Origin: an uncultured Bacteroidales bacterium
GTDB taxonomy: Bacteria > Bacteroidota > Bacteroidia > Bacteroidales > UBA932
Direction of reading: 5' to 3'
NCBI GenBank assembly: GCA_900545245.1
Contig: UQYV01000013.1
Coordinates: forward strand, 7,912 to 71,911
DNA: 64,000 nt
In this document: one piece after another, positions 52,526 through 60,696 of the stretch
How positions within the stretch are numbered: position 1 is the first letter of the stretch
Layout of the letters: every line of letters starts with the position of its first letter
Position numbers and translations under genes: made by a program
Notes under the pieces: generated by a model
Told to the model about the DNA's origin: nothing
Database searches by the model: none
Seen by the model: only the letters and a program-made list of their open reading frames with translations

Positions 52526-55500
52526 CTAAAGATTTATTTCCACTCCAATCGAATATTTTCTGAATTTCGGGTATCCGCCCCAATAGATTCCATCGAGTCC
52601 GACTTCCGGGTCGTAGCCATCGAATTTCGAGAATGTCCAAAGATTATCTATCGTTCCGTATATCCTTATGTTGCGAAGCCATTTCTTCCCGATGTCGAAG
52701 GTATATCCGAGATTGACGTTCTGAATCCTAAGGAATGAACCGTCCTGAAGGAAATAGTCCGAAAGGAGATACTGCCGAGAATTATTCAGCCGCGGAAAAT
52801 CGTTCGTGGGATTATCAACCGTCCATCTGCGAGCCTTCACTCTCGGGCTGAATGTATATCCGTTATAAAGTACGTCATTCCCATAAACGCCATAGAGAAA
52901 AACGGAAAAGTCGAGCCTCTTCCAACTCAGCGAAAGGTTGAGTGAAGCGGTAAAGTCCGGATTGGGGTCTCCGATGATTTCCCTGTCGGCAGCAGTAAGT
53001 TCATAATCTCCGTCCAAATCAAGATACTTGAATTCACCCGGGAGATCAAGCAATCCTGCGGAGTCGAGGAAACCAGGGTCGTCGCCCTTCTGGATAATTC
53101 CGTCCACTCTATAACCATAGAACACGTTCATCGGATATCCTACGGCAAGGACACTCGCATTTTGATTGAACATCGCCACAGCCGGACCGGAAACTTCGTA
53201 GAGCATTCCCGTTCGCAGGTCACGAGAAAGTCCGCTCGAAATCGCGTCACCAAGACTGACCACCTTGTTTTTGTTGTGGGATATTATAAAATCGGCGGAA
53301 AATCTCCAATCTCGAGTAGAAATAATGTCTCCAGCCACTTCAAGTTCGACACCACTATTCACTACACTCCCGTCATTGACCCAAATTTTGTCGTAACTCG
53401 ATGTGAGAGGAAGATATTTCTCCCGAAGAAGATCCGTGGTGTATTTGTAGTACCAGTCTGCGGTTATACGAAGACGGCTGTCGAAAAAGGCGGCATCAAG
53501 ACCGAGGTCAACTTGAGAGGTCGTTTCCCATTTCAAGTCGGGATTGGAGATTCCGCCCCAGACCATATAACGATCGTTCGCTCCTGTTCGTCCCACTTCA
53601 TAGCCAGGTCCTATCACTGTCTGCCAAGAGCCGTTATTCCAAAATTTCTCCATCCCATAGCGGTCGAGGGTTTGATAGCTGCTTATTCCCTGATTGCCTG
53701 ATTGTCCGTAACTTGCACGCAGTTTCAGTTCAGAAAGCCAAGTTAAATCGCGAAGCCAGTCTTCCTTATGTATCTTCCAACTCAAGGCCCCGGAAGGGAA
53801 ATAACCCCATTTGTTGTTGGAACCGAACTTCGTCGAACCGTCGGCACGCAAGGTCACGGTGAAAAGATAGCGGTCAAGCAGCGAGTAGTTTGCCCTACCG
53901 TAGAAAGAAAGTAATTTGCTGAGATAGTAGCCATCATTGTAGATTTGCCTTAGGGCAGGGTCACCCGCATTCATATTCTCATTTCCGAGAACGTCGTTCA
54001 CGAATCCCCGGGCCGTGGTGTAGAGCCCCCTGTTGAGTTCCCTGTCGAAGGAGTGCCCTGCCATAAGCGAAAGGTCGTGAACTCCTCCCCAGTTGTGAGT
54101 ATATGTCAAGTAACTCTCAGTCAGGAGGTCTGTGTAAAAACTCGTATTCACCTTCGCAATCCCGCCATTATCAAAAGCGTCCTGTGAGGTAGTGGAGGCC
54201 TCATATATGTCCGAAACGGCTGAATTGTAACGATAGTCCAATTGGGTATGGAAGTCCAGTCCTTCTATTATCTTGATGTCCAAGGCAGCAGATTCTGCTA
54301 TTTCCTTGGTTGAAGTCCGGTTGTGATAGTCGGAGAGCCTCGTGAGGGGATGACCGAAATCAGTGGGACCTGAGGTGAATAACGAGCCGTCATCATTATA
54401 TACGGGCCATAGAGGATTACGGCCATACTCCAGCCCATTCATAACATTTCTTTTGTTGAAGGACAATACGGAATATGATGAAAGACTGACATTTTCCCAC
54501 AACTTATATTTGAAGCCGAGGTTCACATTCACTTTGTTGAAATCATCCTTTTTATAGATTCCCTTCTCGTCATAATAGTTGACATTCAGGTTTATGGAAG
54601 CCCGTTCCGTCGCACTGCTGACGGCAGCGGTGGTGCTGTTCACCATAGGAGTGCGAAGACAAAGACTCGTCCAGTCAGTATTCGACCAATCCCCATTTTG
54701 TATCTCCAAAAGGGAGGGATAATAGATGCCGCCTATGGTCTGTCCTATATAAAGAGGCGTAAGACCCGCATTTGTCTGCTCTTCGTTTGCGACTTGAGCC
54801 ATCATCATAGGGTCATACCAGATGTCGAGTTTGTCAGAAAGCTGACTTATAACCGTCTGATGCTTGACAGTGACGCTTGTCATCCCCTTTACGGCATTTT
54901 TCGTTGTGACAAGTATGACGCCGTTGGCACCGCGTGAACCGTATATCGCCGAGGCCGAGGCATCCTTCAGAACTTCAACTGATTCTATGTCCGTCGTATT
55001 TATAGAAGACAAGTTGCCGGCCTCGCCCATAGGAAAGCCGTTGACAACAATCAAAGGGGTGTTGGAGCCATTGATTGACGAGTTTCCGCGAATACGCACG
55101 GTGGCGCCCGCGCCTGGGTCCTGAGAACTGTTCAGAACCTGAAGACCGGCGGCGCGTCCCTGAAGAAGGCCGTCTATGGAACCTGAGGTCATATCTGAAA
55201 GCGCCTCCATCTTTACGGACGCCACGGAGCCGGTCAGGTCACTTTTCTTCACGGCTCCATATCCTATGACCAAGACATCGTCAAGAACCTCATAGTCAGG
55301 AATTAGAACAATGCTTGACTCCGGCATCCCTGCCGACACCTTGAGTAGGAACTCCCTATAGCCCATGAACCAGACCTTGAGGCTTTCGCCAGGCACAGCG
55401 TAGAGTTCGAACCTGCCCTGCGTGTCCGTTGTCGTGAACCGTTTGCCGTCTTGAGAGAGAACGCTCGCACCGGAAAGTGGTTGCCCAGTTTCGTCGAGCA

Positions 55501-55591
55501 CGGTGCCGACAACACGGAAGGACTGTGCGGACACGGCTAGAGCCGATAGGGCCATAAGAACTGAAACAATCAATTTCTTTGTCATAATCAT
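52526..55591 (-). CDS. SusC/RagA-type TonB-dependent outer-membrane transporter
   Basis: 1021 residues with a signal peptide (MTKKLIVSVLMALSALAVSAQ). The order is a carboxypeptidase-D-like barrel (GTVLDETGQPLSGASVLSQ), an extended TonB box region (DDVLVIGYGAVKKSDLTGSV), a plug (MTSGSIDGLLQGRAAGLQVL, NTPLIVVNGFPMG, SAIYGSRGANGVILVTTK) and a 22-strand barrel ending in the C-terminal YSIGVEINL. The start overlaps the GH37-like gene's stop by four bases (ATGA); a second ATG is two codons later. Uptake channel of the mannan locus. Confidence 0.93.
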   Translation of the reverse strand: MIMTKKLIVSVLMALSALAVSAQSFRVVGTVLDETGQPLSGASVLSQDGKRFTTTDTQGRFELYAVPGESLKVWFMGYREFLLKVSAGMPESSIVLIPDYEVLDDVLVIGYGAVKKSDLTGSVASVKMEALSDMTSGSIDGLLQGRAAGLQVLNSSQDPGAGATVRIRGNSSINGSNTPLIVVNGFPMGEAGNLSSINTTDIESVEVLKDASASAIYGSRGANGVILVTTKNAVKGMTSVTVKHQTVISQLSDKLDIWYDPMMMAQVANEEQTNAGLTPLYIGQTIGGIYYPSLLEIQNGDWSNTDWTSLCLRTPMVNSTTAAVSSATERASINLNVNYYDEKGIYKKDDFNKVNVNLGFKYKLWENVSLSSYSVLSFNKRNVMNGLEYGRNPLWPVYNDDGSLFTSGPTDFGHPLTRLSDYHNRTSTKEIAESAALDIKIIEGLDFHTQLDYRYNSAVSDIYEASTTSQDAFDNGGIAKVNTSFYTDLLTESYLTYTHNWGGVHDLSLMAGHSFDRELNRGLYTTARGFVNDVLGNENMNAGDPALRQIYNDGYYLSKLLSFYGRANYSLLDRYLFTVTLRADGSTKFGSNNKWGYFPSGALSWKIHKEDWLRDLTWLSELKLRASYGQSGNQGISSYQTLDRYGMEKFWNNGSWQTVIGPGYEVGRTGANDRYMVWGGISNPDLKWETTSQVDLGLDAAFFDSRLRITADWYYKYTTDLLREKYLPLTSSYDKIWVNDGSVVNSGVELEVAGDIISTRDWRFSADFIISHNKNKVVSLGDAISSGLSRDLRTGMLYEVSGPAVAMFNQNASVLAVGYPMNVFYGYRVDGIIQKGDDPGFLDSAGLLDLPGEFKYLDLDGDYELTAADREIIGDPNPDFTASLNLSLSWKRLDFSVFLYGVYGNDVLYNGYTFSPRVKARRWTVDNPTNDFPRLNNSRQYLLSDYFLQDGSFLRIQNVNLGYTFDIGKKWLRNIRIYGTIDNLWTFSKFDGYDPEVGLDGIYWGGYPKFRKYSIGVEINL

Positions 55592-56910
55592 TTCCTTTTC
55601 AAAAGATATTCATGGAGGGCAACGAAAGTTCCGGCACTCCACCCGAGCATTTCGGGGGTTTCGTATTCGCTACCGACGCTTTCCGTACCTTCGATGACAT
55701 TGTATTTTTCCCAGAGTTTTCCTGTCTTTGCGTAGGATTCAAGCACGAGACGGATATATTTTTCCGAAAGACGCACGGCATCCCTATGATAGCCATAATC
55801 GGCGAGTCCCATAACGGTCATGAATGTGGAAGAAGGCCAGCAGTTCGGAAAAGACCACTGATACTCATATTCATAATGCCTATTTTCGCAGACAGAAAGC
55901 CCATGCCTAAATTCCAGGAGTTCCAGTCCACGCACGACGCCGACCGCCTGCGCCTTTGTTGCAAGTCCGGCAAAGAGCGTTGTAAACACGGCCGCCGACA
56001 GCACGTCAGAGCGTTTCCCATTCACGAAATCATAGTCATAGAACTGTTGACGCAGCTTGTCGAACATAAACTCAGACATAAGTTTCCGCCGCCTTTCCGC
56101 TTTTTGCTCCCATTCCTCGACAACGGTCTCACCCTTTCCGAGAATCCGTGCAAAGTCGGCAAAGTTTGTTTCGTACATATAGAGCAGGGAGTTCAAATCG
56201 ACAGGACAGAAATCACCACAACGACGGTCAAAGCGAGGATTCATGTCCCATCCGGACTCCGCCTCCGCGACAAAGTTTCGCCCGAGCCTGTCGTGCTCCA
56301 CAGCTGTCATTCCCGGAGTTATGAATACATGCTTCAGCCTCCGCTCCCCGGTCTTCACGAACTCGGTGACAAGATTCTCATCTGCGCCCTTTCCGGAGTA
56401 GCAGTTCAGTCCGCACTCTGAAATCCTTTCCGTCATCCAAAAAGCATATTCCCTTTCAAGCGTTGGATAGGCACGGGCTAGCCACAGCGTGTCCGGCCTT
56501 GCATCAAATACGGAACGCACCATCTGAGAAAGGAACGGCGGCTGGGAACGTGACAGATACCAAGTCCTATTACCATTCGGCATGAAGCCGTATCTGTCAA
56601 CCAGATAGAGCATATCGTCGACATTTCCGCGAGCAAGGCCGACAAGTCCATCCCTTATCAGTCCTTCATTCGTGAAATATGTATCCCAATAGTAAAGCTC
56701 CTGAAACATGCCTTCCGGAGAAGGCACGGTGTAGGGGAACGGAAGCCCGATTAGAGTCCCGTCATCCTCGGGAGTTTCCCTCACGGTCTTTGTCCAGGAA
56801 GAAGAAATATATTTCCTCACCGCACGAACTTCCGGTTCATCGCAAAGATTTGACGAGCACGCGCAGGACAACGCGGTAATAGCTGTTAAAACGAAGAAAA
56901 CCGCTCTCAT
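55588..56910 (-). CDS. GH37 (trehalase)-like glycosidase, exported lipoprotein or secreted
   Basis: 440 residues; signal MRAVFFVLTAITALSC with a lipobox-like LSC. GH37 signature 1 is close to consensus: EGMFQELYYWDTYF (66-79). The catalytic acid candidate is D222 in ESGWDMNPRF, and the base candidate is E401 in WEKYNVIEG. Signature 2, usually QWD-P-G/N-W-P/A-P, is QWSFPNCWP at 351-359, with Asp replaced by Ser. Its start overlaps the GH26 stop by four bases. A trehalase-fold enzyme within a beta-mannan operon is unexpected; the substrate may be something other than trehalose, for instance a mannan side chain or another alpha-linked sugar. Confidence 0.8.
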   Translation of the reverse strand: MRAVFFVLTAITALSCACSSNLCDEPEVRAVRKYISSSWTKTVRETPEDDGTLIGLPFPYTVPSPEGMFQELYYWDTYFTNEGLIRDGLVGLARGNVDDMLYLVDRYGFMPNGNRTWYLSRSQPPFLSQMVRSVFDARPDTLWLARAYPTLEREYAFWMTERISECGLNCYSGKGADENLVTEFVKTGERRLKHVFITPGMTAVEHDRLGRNFVAEAESGWDMNPRFDRRCGDFCPVDLNSLLYMYETNFADFARILGKGETVVEEWEQKAERRRKLMSEFMFDKLRQQFYDYDFVNGKRSDVLSAAVFTTLFAGLATKAQAVGVVRGLELLEFRHGLSVCENRHYEYEYQWSFPNCWPSSTFMTVMGLADYGYHRDAVRLSEKYIRLVLESYAKTGKLWEKYNVIEGTESVGSEYETPEMLGWSAGTFVALHEYLLKRK

Positions 56911-58109
56911 CGCTCGTACATTTTCGGAAGATCCCTCTCAAACAGAACGTCGTCATATCCGGCGAACTTCACAAAGTCATCCTCCGACCAGCATCCGCGG
57001 AACGCATTGAAATAGTGTCCGCCGTTGGACGGGAAGTCACCGTTTCTCCAAACAAGGGCAAACGAGACGCGCTGGCCGGCAATTATGTGATGAAGCATTG
57101 TCGTCCACCATTTCTTGTTGTTCCATGCGGATGTCTCGGCATTGTTCTCAAGCCCAGTCTCCGTCAGCGCAAACATCTTGTGCTTTTCTGCGGCAATGAC
57201 ATTTGCCATACGCACAAGTTGAAGGCCGCGGTGCCCGTAGTTCTGTCCCTCCCGGTCGTATGCGTCAAGTCCGAGAATATCGACATATTCGTCACCGGGC
57301 CAGTATTCGAGATAGTCGTTGCGTGAAGACAAGTGGCACATATCTGGAGAATATGCCCAAATCAAGTTGTGCAGTCCTTTCTCGTCTCGAAGATATTTCA
57401 CGGTATATTGCCACAGGGCGATAAATTCATCTTTTGTGGCATTGCCCTTGCCCCACCAGAACCCTGCTCCGGTGTGTTCGTGCCAAGGCCTGAATATGAT
57501 TGGAATGAGTTCGCCGTCGTCTGTCTTTAAAGAGGATATGAAGGCCGCGACATGGTCTAGGTAGCTATTGAACTTACCATTCAGATAGCCCCCAGGAATT
57601 ATCGCATAGACTGCCCGCGTCGGGTCCCAGGAGTTTCCGTCGGTGACCGGATTGGCGCAATGCCACGACATTGTGTTCACAGCCCCGCGTCTGTACGCGG
57701 CCTGTATGTGAGTGCGTATGTCGTTGAAGTTTTCCTTGTCAATATTCAGTTCTTGCCCGGTCTCGATGCCACTTATTTCCCACCCGCATACTGCCGGATG
57801 GGTTCCGATAAGATATTTGGTGTCGGAATGCTCGGCCTTTCCGTCAGTGTCGTACCATTTCGCCTTGCCACCGTCCAGTCCGTATAATGTTGGAATCTGC
57901 GCTCCAAACATGGTTCCACGGTCAAGGAGCTTCCACATATTTCCGTGCAGGCTGACCGTGAGGGACGTGGCCTCCTCATCAATCAGCGGAGCAAGCGTCA
58001 GTGTCTCTTTTTTCTGTACAAGATTCCCTCCCGACTTGGAGCAGCATTCGCATCCGACCACTATCAGCGACAGTGCCGATGCCAGAATCATAGCTTTACG
58101 TAAAATCAT
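56907..58109 (-). CDS. GH26 endo-beta-1,4-mannanase, surface lipoprotein
   Basis: 400 residues; signal MILRKAMILASALSLIVVGC with lipidated C20, followed by another Cys cluster (ECC). GH26 core: DRGTMFGAQIPTLYG, GWEISGIETG, NTMSWHCANPVTDGNSW, and IIFRPWHEHTGAGFWWG with acid/base E211; nucleophile E317 in KMFALTETG. YSPDMCHLSSRNDYLEYWPGDEYVDILGLDAYD is a typical later stretch. It cleaves internal beta-1,4-mannosidic bonds, releasing mannobiose or longer chains. First gene of the ten-gene operon. Confidence 0.92.
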   Translation of the reverse strand: MILRKAMILASALSLIVVGCECCSKSGGNLVQKKETLTLAPLIDEEATSLTVSLHGNMWKLLDRGTMFGAQIPTLYGLDGGKAKWYDTDGKAEHSDTKYLIGTHPAVCGWEISGIETGQELNIDKENFNDIRTHIQAAYRRGAVNTMSWHCANPVTDGNSWDPTRAVYAIIPGGYLNGKFNSYLDHVAAFISSLKTDDGELIPIIFRPWHEHTGAGFWWGKGNATKDEFIALWQYTVKYLRDEKGLHNLIWAYSPDMCHLSSRNDYLEYWPGDEYVDILGLDAYDREGQNYGHRGLQLVRMANVIAAEKHKMFALTETGLENNAETSAWNNKKWWTTMLHHIIAGQRVSFALVWRNGDFPSNGGHYFNAFRGCWSEDDFVKFAGYDDVLFERDLPKMYER

Positions 58110-58169
58110 ATAATATTATCAGTTTGTGTCTTACGAGGTTTCCAAAATATGTGTAACTTTTGGATACTG

Positions 58170-58177
58170 CAAAGATA
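58170..58177 (-). promoter_or_regulatory. Possible -7 element for the mannan operon
   Basis: TATCTTTG on the minus strand, 60 nt before the GH26 ATG, matches the -7 consensus. No good -33 TTTG is seen 19-21 nt upstream, consistent with an activator-dependent promoter. The 190-nt gap has no gene. Confidence 0.4.
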
Positions 58178-58296
58178 ACATTAAGACATTTCCGCCACCG
58201 ACACTATGATAGCACAAGATGATACAATTACACACGAAAAGGCACCTATATAACGACAGTTCAAGGTGCAGGTCTAAAGTGTATTGAATTTCAATC

Positions 58297-59091
58297 TTAT
58301 TCCACTATAAAGCTCTCGTCAAGCATATTAAGATATTCATCAAGAAGCGATTCACTTTGCAGCTTCAATGTTTCACGAAGAGACTTGCGGACACCATCAT
58401 CCACATTTACAGCTTCAATGAATCTTGAGATTGAATCCCTAATGGTTCCTGGAACTGCAAATTCATCTCCGACAGCAAGACTGGCTGCAGCCATCACAAC
58501 ATCCCTGCGATGCTTCTTGAAATCATCGTCATTGACATGTTTACCGTTTCTCTTGTCTTCTCTCAGATTGAGATATGCCAACACTTTAAGGCAAATTATG
58601 GAATCAACAGAAGCATAGCGAAGACCATTCTTTTCTTCAGTATGGCCAATGAGATAGTCGTAATAGTCCGGTTCCAGAATGATTGCGGACAAATAGGATG
58701 CATCGTCCATAATAATTGCCTCAATGTTGTGATTCTCCGGATTGCCTAACCCCTCCACAGGCCGGGACAAGAGTTCAATCTGTGCCGGATACTCCAGCAA
58801 ACTATCATAGAAACTATATAAGACATATTTCTTCTGTCCTTCTTTGTCTTTTCGGGTAGCGCATTTATAGTGGCCGGCTTTGATAAAAGACCAGAAAGCA
58901 TCAATAAATTCCTTGTCCAGATGCTCAAGGACAAGAACCATATCGATATCCTTTGTCTTACGGGGAGTGTATCTTCCCTCGGATAAAGTTGCACGGCAAG
59001 CCGCTCCGCCTATAATAATAAATGAATCCTTGTATTTTGAGAAAGTTCTCTCAAACATCCCAATTCCATCTACAATCACATTGTCTGCCAT
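58297..59091 (-). CDS. Nucleotidyltransferase-fold protein (AbiEii-like)
   Basis: 264 residues. The N-terminus carries the nucleotidyltransferase pattern hG-G-x(n)-D-h-D: SFIIIGGAACRATLSEG then TPRKTKDIDMVLVLE (Asp-Ile-Asp). A later segment, RYASVDSIICLKVLAYLNLREDK, is helical. This suits the minimal NTase type of AbiE-like toxins and related antitoxin-dependent enzymes. It overlaps its upstream partner by 16 nt, so they are translated as a pair. Function could be tRNA or RNA nucleotidylation, as in that family; not provable here. Confidence 0.7.
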   Translation of the reverse strand: MADNVIVDGIGMFERTFSKYKDSFIIIGGAACRATLSEGRYTPRKTKDIDMVLVLEHLDKEFIDAFWSFIKAGHYKCATRKDKEGQKKYVLYSFYDSLLEYPAQIELLSRPVEGLGNPENHNIEAIIMDDASYLSAIILEPDYYDYLIGHTEEKNGLRYASVDSIICLKVLAYLNLREDKRNGKHVNDDDFKKHRRDVVMAAASLAVGDEFAVPGTIRDSISRFIEAVNVDDGVRKSLRETLKLQSESLLDEYLNMLDESFIVE

Positions 59092-60017
59092 ATCTTATCG
59101 AACATTATTTTGTTTTCCTTATCAACCCGCGGGTCGGAGTCATCCTCAAGACTGAGAAACAGGGACAACTTGTCAATAGTATCAGACTCCGTATCTATTT
59201 CAGGATAACGCCAAATCTCTACTCGTACATTTCCGTCAAAGTCATTCAGTCCGTGAAAATCAGCCTCATTGAGATTTCCGGAATAAATGGCAATGGTTGG
59301 AATTTCATCTGCAGCAATCATTGTATATGATGCCAATGCACTGATTCCGGAATACTGGAACTTGACGGAAGGTATTGAATCACAATACTTGACTTCTTTC
59401 ACTGGATTTGTCAAGTATTGTCCGGCCATCTCCCACAGTTCGCGACCTTCAGCAAGAAACCGGATTCTTTTGCTTCGTTCAGAATCTTTATTGCATTTGC
59501 AAAGGCCAAGAGCTTCGATGTTTTCCACCGCCTTGGCGATGCTGACATAGGAATACTGATGAATTTTCGAGGCAATCTCGGAGATAGAATAACCATCAAG
59601 ACTCGTTCTTTGGAGATGATACAAGAGAATGAACTGAGCAGATGCGGAAAGCCTAGTTGGGTTCTTGGATTTTTCTTTTTTTGAATGCAGAATCATATTT
59701 GGAAGAAAAGCTTCTCCACGTTCCGTGATGAAGAACACTCCTTTTTCAATGTAGCGCTGCCGCTCGTAAAACTTCAGATTAGAAAAATAAAACACGACGG
59801 GCATAGAGAACAGCGCAGACAATCTGTCCGATATTTTCGCACATACTGCCGGAGTCTCATTGGCATCCAATTTTGAGATGAGAAGCACGAATGCTGTACC
59901 TGCCAATTCAGTTCGATAAAAACAGAATCGGGCAATGTCATCAATGAGTGCTCCTTTCAATTCTTTTTTCGAAATCTCTGCCAACTGGAGCATCATTCCG
60001 GCCACTGATATGTTCAT
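59076..60017 (-). CDS. Winged-helix regulator paired with the nucleotidyltransferase
   Basis: 313 residues from ATG 60017. The central part has a winged-helix feel (LSASAQFILLYHLQR, YSISEIASKIHQYSYVSIAKAVENIEALGL then CKCNKDSERSKRIRFLAEGRELW), preceded by an alpha/beta region that I do not recognise and followed by a region with IAIYSGNLNEADF. Likely the AbiEi-like antitoxin/autorepressor of the pair. A TTG 13 codons upstream is an alternative start. The two genes form a self-contained unit under the promoter at 60059-60089. Confidence 0.62.
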   Translation of the reverse strand: MNISVAGMMLQLAEISKKELKGALIDDIARFCFYRTELAGTAFVLLISKLDANETPAVCAKISDRLSALFSMPVVFYFSNLKFYERQRYIEKGVFFITERGEAFLPNMILHSKKEKSKNPTRLSASAQFILLYHLQRTSLDGYSISEIASKIHQYSYVSIAKAVENIEALGLCKCNKDSERSKRIRFLAEGRELWEMAGQYLTNPVKEVKYCDSIPSVKFQYSGISALASYTMIAADEIPTIAIYSGNLNEADFHGLNDFDGNVRVEIWRYPEIDTESDTIDKLSLFLSLEDDSDPRVDKENKIMFDKIWQTM

Positions 60018-60058
60018 CACTTGCTTTTGCACTATTATAGTATATATGTATAACAATG

Positions 60059-60089
60059 CAAAAATAATATATAACTATATATTTTACAA
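60059..60089 (-). promoter_or_regulatory. Promoter of the AbiE-like pair
   Basis: On the minus strand TTG (60087-60089) and TATTTTTG (60059-60066) are 20 nt apart. Confidence 0.55.
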
Positions 60090-60156
60090 CACTTCATCCC
60101 AAATATAAATAACGCGCTTGAAGTTCAGATGAAATGTCTAGAGAAGCCACGAAAAA

Positions 60157-60187
60157 AGGCACCCGTAGAACGAATCTACAAGTGCCT
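60157..60187 (-). terminator. Intrinsic terminator after the tRNA
   Basis: A 13-bp stem (60157-60169 with 60175-60187, two G.U pairs) is followed on the minus-strand RNA by six Us. It lies 8 nt after the tRNA 3' end. Confidence 0.8.
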
Positions 60188-60194
60188 TTCTTCG

Positions 60195-60269
60195 TGGTCC
60201 CAGCAGGGCATGATCCTGCGACCCCCTGATTATGAGTCAGGTGCTACTAACCAACTGAGCTATGGGACC
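60195..60269 (-). tRNA. tRNA with CAT anticodon (Met or Ile2)
   Basis: 75 nt on the minus strand from GGTCCCA to TGGGACC plus A73; CCA is not encoded. Acceptor stem 7 bp. Anticodon stem CCTGA/TCAGG closes the loop CTCATAA (CAT). The T stem GCAGG/CCTGC closes the loop ATCATGC, in which the usual T54..A58 pair appears as A54..T58. The D arm has one extra base (GTAGC instead of GAGC), leaving a mismatched or bulged stem. CAT could be elongator Met, or Ile read as AUA after lysidine modification; the non-initiator acceptor end (G1-C72 paired) excludes fMet. Confidence 0.85.
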
Positions 60270-60294
60270 GAAAATTCAAAGAACTTAAAATTTA

Positions 60295-60353
60295 CAGAGC
60301 CGCCGTTTGGAGTGACGGCTCTGCAAAGATATAAAATCTTTTTCGAATTTCAA
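60295..60353 (-). promoter_or_regulatory. tRNA promoter followed by a leader hairpin
   Basis: TTG (60351-60353) and TATCTTTG (60324-60331) are 19 nt apart on the minus strand, with the -33 touching the rpsJ stop. An 8-bp stem (60295-60302 with 60316-60323) lies between promoter and tRNA, and may be a weak terminator for rpsJ. Confidence 0.55.
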
Positions 60354-60662
60354 TTAGCAAACCTTGATCTCGACCTCGACACCACTTGGGAGTTCAAGCT
60401 TCATGAGGGCATCAACGGTCTTCTGGGAAGACTCGTAGATGTCGAGAAGGCGGCAGTATGAGTTCAGTTCGAACTGCTCGCGTGCCTTCTTGTTCACGAA
60501 AGTAGAGCGGTTGACAGTGAAAATCTTCTTGTTGGTCGGAAGCGGAATAGGACCGCTGACACGGGCACCAGTAGAAGAAACTGTCTCGACGATCTTCTTT
60601 GCGGACTTGTCAATCAGCATGTGGTCGAATGACTTAAGCTTAATTCTGATTTTTTGGCTCAT
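60354..60662 (-). CDS. rpsJ: 30S ribosomal protein uS10
   Basis: 102 residues; the whole S10 sequence is present (IRIKLKSFDHMLIDKSAKKI, GPIPLPTNKKIFTVNRSTFV, EQFELNSYCRLLDIYESSQKTVDALMKLELPSGVEVEIKVC). It binds the 30S head and, in some bacteria, NusB in antitermination. It is 34 nt after fusA. rplC does not follow, contrary to the usual gene order. Confidence 0.96.
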   Translation of the reverse strand: MSQKIRIKLKSFDHMLIDKSAKKIVETVSSTGARVSGPIPLPTNKKIFTVNRSTFVNKKAREQFELNSYCRLLDIYESSQKTVDALMKLELPSGVEVEIKVC

Positions 60663-60696
60663 ATCGTTATTGTATAACCAATTAAACTTTCTGTTA

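Noticed and set aside
58110..58296. Possible small gene or riboswitch between the mannan operon and the nucleotidyltransferase
   Set aside because: No frame, conserved structure or terminator could be supported.
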